From NCBI RefSeq assembly GCF_017497975.1, contig NZ_JAGDEL010000004.1, positions 124,001 to 188,000 of the forward strand: a stretch of 64,000 nt of DNA, in the 5' to 3' direction. Origin of the DNA: Metabacillus bambusae. GTDB taxonomy: Bacteria > Bacillota > Bacilli > Bacillales > Bacillaceae. Positions 60,283 to 64,000 of this stretch are shown piece by piece; the first letter of the stretch is position 1; each line of letters starts with the position of its first letter. The notes under the pieces are model-generated. The model saw only the letters and a program-made list of their open reading frames with translations. It did not search any database and was not told where the DNA came from. A program made the translations under genes and the position numbers.

Positions 60283-62940
60283 TTATTCTCCCTGAACAAT
60301 ACTGAATTCATAACTTCCGGAACCAATCTCGTAGGTTAGAGTTCCCTCATCTGTATCAGTTGGTCTATATAAATCGTCATTTAACTTTACTTCGTTACCC
60401 TCAGTTAAATAGAGTATTCCCCTGGTATTAACAGGAATTATTACGCTAAAGCTATACCCAAAATCAGTTTTATTATAAGAACAGTTTATTTGTCCTCTTA
60501 TAGTTGGTATTGTGATTGATGCATACTCCAAACTATTTAGTAAAGGTTTTATTTCAAATAATTCATAAGCTGGCTTTATTGGTTTAATACCAAAGATCTC
60601 TCGTGGCACAATAAATGTCGGTGATGCTCCCCAGGGATGAGAATGGCTTACCGTCCAGTCTTGAGATTCATCCCATGCTTCCATTGTTGAACCAGAACCT
60701 AATTCAATCATATGCCACCAGTTATTTATACTCTTTCTTTTTGTTCCATCCGAATTATGACCAGTCATAAAATTAATAGCTTCTTGTTCTTGATTATTTC
60801 TAAACATACTTGCTAAAAGAAATGGCGCACTGTAAACATTACCTTTAATTTCGCCTCGACTAGCTAAATAATCTGCAGCATAATTAGCCTGCTCTTTCGA
60901 TGCTACACCAAATTCAATAACAAAGGCATTTGATTGTACTGAATAATGTAAGGTCCCATCTATGTTATCCTTAAATTTATTGTGTTCCAAATCGTAAAAA
61001 TACGTTTGGATACCTTCTCTTGATTTTTTGGCTAATGTAGAAAATCTCTTAGCATCGTCTACTTCTCCAAGAGCATTCGCTATTTTTTCTAATTCAGACA
61101 TTGCTTTATAGTAAAAAGCGTTAGCTACATTATGGCAGTTACTATATTCATAACCATCTCGTAATTCCTTTGGCCAATCCACAATGTCTGCGTTTTCCCC
61201 ATAACCATTTAAAGAGTCTTTAAATACAAGTCCTTTCTCTTCATCAAAACCTTTCAACAGTACTTGTGGAGGCTTATTTTTTAAACTCTTATAATATTTT
61301 GTAATAAAATAATCATCACCTGTGTGTAAATAATCCTGCCAGGCGGCCATGATCGTGTATATTTTCCACTCCATAGGCCAAGTAGACTTAAACAGTAAAT
61401 ATTCTGTTGAAAGTCTAGCTAAAGAAAACTCTCTATCAACAGCATAGTGAGATAATTGCTGAAGGTAAGAGTCAGCCTCATAAGGCTCTCTCTCCCTAGT
61501 TGGCGTATCCACATAAATATTATGGTTTAAGACTCTGATAGAGTTTTTTGAAAAGCTCCAGATTTCGTTTAACTTATCATTTGAAGAATGGAAAGAAGCA
61601 GCAGAAGAACAAAAAGGAAACCTCAAAGCAACTGAAGTTACATAACCCTTTATGTTACTAATTGTTATAAAATCCGGTAACCCTTGTATTTCTGCATATC
61701 TAAATCCACGATATCCCCAGTGTCGCACCTCTTGATAACCTTGTTTTAAATACCATTTATCATGGTAATTAACCAACGCTTTTGATTTAACCTTGACATG
61801 TCCATCTTCATTTAATACCTCTCCAAGTTTGATGTCTACTGGCTCTTGTAGCTTTTGGTCCAGCTCAATATTTAATTGTAGGCCCCCTATTATTGTTTCT
61901 CCAAAATCTAATATAAAGTGGTTCTTATCTATTTCGTTAATATGCTTTGGCAGCAATTTAACTTCACTTAAGTTTTTAGAAGGATATCCATATAAATTTA
62001 AGGGTTGTTCTTTTCTATAGGCTTCATGCCAAGATGAGTCGTCAAAATCAGGGTTCCCGTCAAATCCATATGGAAAGTTTTCTACATAAATGTGCTCATT
62101 TGGTCCCTCAAAAAACGAATAATCGTAATTAAAGTATCCTGCATCTGTATATACATCAATGGCATCTTTTGTTTTCCAAGTCTCATCGGTTATTATCACG
62201 TCTGTTGAACCATCTATATAGGTTATTTGCAATTCCATCATGAATAAGTGGTTTTCTGTTGTGTAGGCTATTGTACCAATAACATTTTCTTGCCCAATGT
62301 GTAGGTGTTCTGTTACATCAAAAGCATTATAAATACAATTATCGTTAAAATTACGAATAGGTCCCAATCCAACAAATTGATGATTCATATTCATCCGATA
62401 AACATATTGGCGAGCAGGATCAGGACTTTGACCAGTTGCATATGCTAATGCATATTTAATTGGTTTATTTTGCACCTTAAATTTCTTTCTTAAAAAAAGC
62501 CAGTTAGGATTCGATATTTCACCATTACTTCTTTGCCAAATTGGAACAGCCTTCCAATTATCTTTTAACGCCGTTTGAAAAAACTCAATTTTAGAAAAAG
62601 GACTAACTTGATCATCTCTATTCCAAGTACGGACTGCCCAAAAGTAACGGGTGTTCTTTCTCAATTTAGGACCAGAATACTTTACACCTGAAGATTGATT
62701 ACAATAAACTTTTCCTGAATTCCATATCATTGGGTTACGCTCTATGATTTGATCCTGGTTATCTATGAAGGTATCATCTTCTGATATGATAATTTGGTAG
62801 GCTGTCTGAATTTCATTTTTTCCATAATCATTAACAATCCAACTAAAAGATGGATTGGTTAGATTCTCCACGAGCAACGGATTTTCATTTAATTCAACAA
62901 GCAATCCAGTAGGCCTTTGAGTTAGTATTTTTGTTTTCAT
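60283..62940 (-). CDS. intracellular alpha-L-rhamnosidase (GH78)
   Basis: 885 residues, no signal peptide. N-terminal Ig-like domain (PSFSWIVNDYG, about 30-40), rhamnosidase N-domain, concanavalin-like domain (LDFGETIIGGLQLNIE, about 345-360), catalytic barrel with the acidic motif DTPTREREPYEADSY (about 476-490), and C-terminal beta domain. It would act on imported rhamnosides, complementing the secreted GH78 at 39442. Same operon as ABC sugar permeases (51-bp gap). Base composition is like the neighbours, unlike the other GH78 gene. Confidence 0.9.
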   Translation of the reverse strand: MKTKILTQRPTGLLVELNENPLLVENLTNPSFSWIVNDYGKNEIQTAYQIIISEDDTFIDNQDQIIERNPMIWNSGKVYCNQSSGVKYSGPKLRKNTRYFWAVRTWNRDDQVSPFSKIEFFQTALKDNWKAVPIWQRSNGEISNPNWLFLRKKFKVQNKPIKYALAYATGQSPDPARQYVYRMNMNHQFVGLGPIRNFNDNCIYNAFDVTEHLHIGQENVIGTIAYTTENHLFMMELQITYIDGSTDVIITDETWKTKDAIDVYTDAGYFNYDYSFFEGPNEHIYVENFPYGFDGNPDFDDSSWHEAYRKEQPLNLYGYPSKNLSEVKLLPKHINEIDKNHFILDFGETIIGGLQLNIELDQKLQEPVDIKLGEVLNEDGHVKVKSKALVNYHDKWYLKQGYQEVRHWGYRGFRYAEIQGLPDFITISNIKGYVTSVALRFPFCSSAASFHSSNDKLNEIWSFSKNSIRVLNHNIYVDTPTREREPYEADSYLQQLSHYAVDREFSLARLSTEYLLFKSTWPMEWKIYTIMAAWQDYLHTGDDYFITKYYKSLKNKPPQVLLKGFDEEKGLVFKDSLNGYGENADIVDWPKELRDGYEYSNCHNVANAFYYKAMSELEKIANALGEVDDAKRFSTLAKKSREGIQTYFYDLEHNKFKDNIDGTLHYSVQSNAFVIEFGVASKEQANYAADYLASRGEIKGNVYSAPFLLASMFRNNQEQEAINFMTGHNSDGTKRKSINNWWHMIELGSGSTMEAWDESQDWTVSHSHPWGASPTFIVPREIFGIKPIKPAYELFEIKPLLNSLEYASITIPTIRGQINCSYNKTDFGYSFSVIIPVNTRGILYLTEGNEVKLNDDLYRPTDTDEGTLTYEIGSGSYEFSIVQGE

Positions 62941-62991
62941 TTATTCGCTCCTCTATTCCCAAGCTAGATTATAAGTTTCATACAGATAGAT

Positions 62992-63813
62992 TTATTCCTT
63001 AACTCCACCAGAAGCCACGCTTTCAATAACTTTTTCAGAGAAAATAAAAAACAAAATCAAAATAGGAATGGTAGCAATTACTGACGTTACCATCGCTTTA
63101 TCAATATACAACATGATATTTCCTGTGTACTTCATGATTGCCAATGGAATTGTTTTTACGTTATCATTCTGTAAGGTTATAAGAGGAATGAAAAAGTTAT
63201 TCCAAATACCAACTGAACTAATAATACATAGACTGACTACGATTGGTGAAGCAATCGGAAACATTACCCTATAAAAGATTGTCCATTCCCCAGCACCATC
63301 TATCTTCGCTGCTTCATAAAGAGAACGAGGTAGGTTTGCAAAGAAATTTGTTAACAAAAGCACCGGAACTGAAATTCCTGCACCCAATATTAGCACAACA
63401 CCCCAAACGCTATTTATTAAACCTAAGTTTTTAATGATCAAAAAGATAGGCACAATTCCTAATTGGACTGGAAACATTAAACCAAGCAAAAAATAAACGG
63501 TTACAACTTGCTTATATTTAAATGTATAGATCCCAATCCCATAAGCAACCATTGATGAAAGGAAAATTAAGAGTACTAGAGCACCAATTAAAATAACTAC
63601 ACTACTAAGAATGTTATAATGGAATCCCTCTATTCTAAAAACATCAACATAGGCATCGAAACTCCATTCCTTAGGAATACCAAGTGTATTCGTTAAGACA
63701 TCCTGCTTTGATCTAAATGAGTTATATACTAAATAACCTAAAACAAACACTGTAAAAAAACAGTAGATCGTTATTATTATTCTGCTTAAGTAGAGTTTTT
63801 CACTACGAAACAT
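62992..63813 (-). CDS. ABC sugar transporter permease (MalG/CUT1 family)
   Basis: 273 residues, six transmembrane helices. The ATPase-contact EAA loop EAAKIDGAGEWTIFYRVMFP is at about 166-185. CUT1 permeases of this type import oligosaccharides. Its ATG directly abuts the TAA of the preceding permease gene, showing translational coupling. With the downstream GH78 gene it suggests uptake of rhamnose-containing oligosaccharides. Confidence 0.9.
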   Translation of the reverse strand: MFRSEKLYLSRIIITIYCFFTVFVLGYLVYNSFRSKQDVLTNTLGIPKEWSFDAYVDVFRIEGFHYNILSSVVILIGALVLLIFLSSMVAYGIGIYTFKYKQVVTVYFLLGLMFPVQLGIVPIFLIIKNLGLINSVWGVVLILGAGISVPVLLLTNFFANLPRSLYEAAKIDGAGEWTIFYRVMFPIASPIVVSLCIISSVGIWNNFFIPLITLQNDNVKTIPLAIMKYTGNIMLYIDKAMVTSVIATIPILILFFIFSEKVIESVASGGVKE

Positions 63814-64000
63814 TTAGTCTTCCTCCTTCCGAACCATTAATTTTAACTGAACTAAAGAAGCAACTAGAATTATGATAAACATCACTACCGCGATTGTCGT
63901 CCCCATTCCTAATGAGTTAGAACCAAGAGATCCTCCCATAGCACCACTTGTACCAAAAGCAATTCGATAGAAAAATAGTGTCAATACATCCATAGAATGT
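63814..64000 (-). CDS. ABC sugar transporter permease (MalF-like), C-terminal part
   Basis: About 61 codons enter from the right edge and end at TAA 63814-63816. They contain the loop FYRIAFGTSGAMGGSLGSNS and a final helix (TTIAVVMFIIILVASLVQ), matching the end of CUT1 MalF-type permeases. The rest lies outside the window. Confidence 0.8.
   Translation of the reverse strand, partial: HSMDVLTLFFYRIAFGTSGAMGGSLGSNSLGMGTTIAVVMFIIILVASLVQLKLMVRKEED

Overview
The window looks like chromosomal DNA of a spore-forming, low-GC member of the Bacillaceae. The sequence is AT-rich. Most starts carry strong AGGAGG-type ribosome binding sites, and TTG and GTG starts are frequent. There is a Sda-like sporulation checkpoint peptide, CcpA-type cre motifs, an HPr-like protein, an ECF sigma factor with its cognate promoter, and a yybP-ykoY riboswitch. 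No rRNA, convincing complete tRNA, CRISPR array or intact prophage is visible. The sequence is mostly accessory: catabolic clusters, small regulator/transporter pairs, and several stretches of decayed genes.

1-10.5 kb: stress and efflux genes. A MerR regulator lies next to a frameshifted MFS pump that has a 19-bp-spacer MerR-type promoter. An AraC regulator is divergent from an aldo/keto reductase. A second MFS pump follows. A four-gene doxX-pirin-marR-flavin reductase operon has two palindromes upstream. Then come a Sda-like peptide gene and a TerC-family membrane protein behind a Mn2+ riboswitch.

10.6-38.3 kb: a large organic-acid and sugar-acid catabolic region, the most interesting part. 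Locus A (10.6-19 kb) has a LysR regulator divergent from an operon for a beta-decarboxylating dehydrogenase, class II aldolase, Asp/Glu-racemase-fold protein, DUF1537 acid-sugar kinase and CitMHS transporter. An RraA-like aldolase and an MFS transporter follow the regulator. Between the loci are a DUF6282 hydrolase and a chemoreceptor. Locus B (23.2-38.3 kb) has an SDR dehydrogenase, a second Asp/Glu-racemase-fold protein, a LacI repressor, an HpsN-type HisD homologue, an HPr-like protein, an aconitase, a second LysR of the same subfamily, a TctABC transporter, an Ldh2-type dehydrogenase, an AEC permease and a sugar isomerase. Both racemase-fold proteins keep the first catalytic cysteine and lack the second. 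Together the genes suggest uptake and oxidation of unusual hydroxy- or tricarboxylic acids, perhaps of plant origin. The substrate cannot be read from the sequence.

38.6-44.1 kb: a decayed zone with fragments of BCCT, GNAT, SMR (with a guanidine-I riboswitch remnant), lipoprotein, sugar-binding protein and LysR genes. It surrounds one intact, visibly GC-richer secreted GH78 alpha-L-rhamnosidase. 44.1-55.8 kb: regulator/transporter pairs (MocR/LysE, LysR/TauE, AraC/EamA), a MraY paralogue, a sigma-PadR-FtsW operon and a GNAT acetyltransferase. 55.8-60.1 kb: a secreted orphan protein and more broken genes, including a Fic/VbhA-like toxin-antitoxin module destroyed by an IS110 remnant. 60.2-64 kb: a cytoplasmic GH78 enzyme with ABC sugar permeases running off the right edge. 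With the secreted GH78, this suggests use of rhamnose-containing plant glycans.

Several dispersed repeat families occur in the gaps. They are a ~120-bp hairpin repeat (two copies), a GTGTTAATAACAC-containing repeat (three copies), a ~30-bp TTCAACAATC-type palindrome (several copies), and inverted-repeat elements at 9.1, 14.7 and 47.7 kb.
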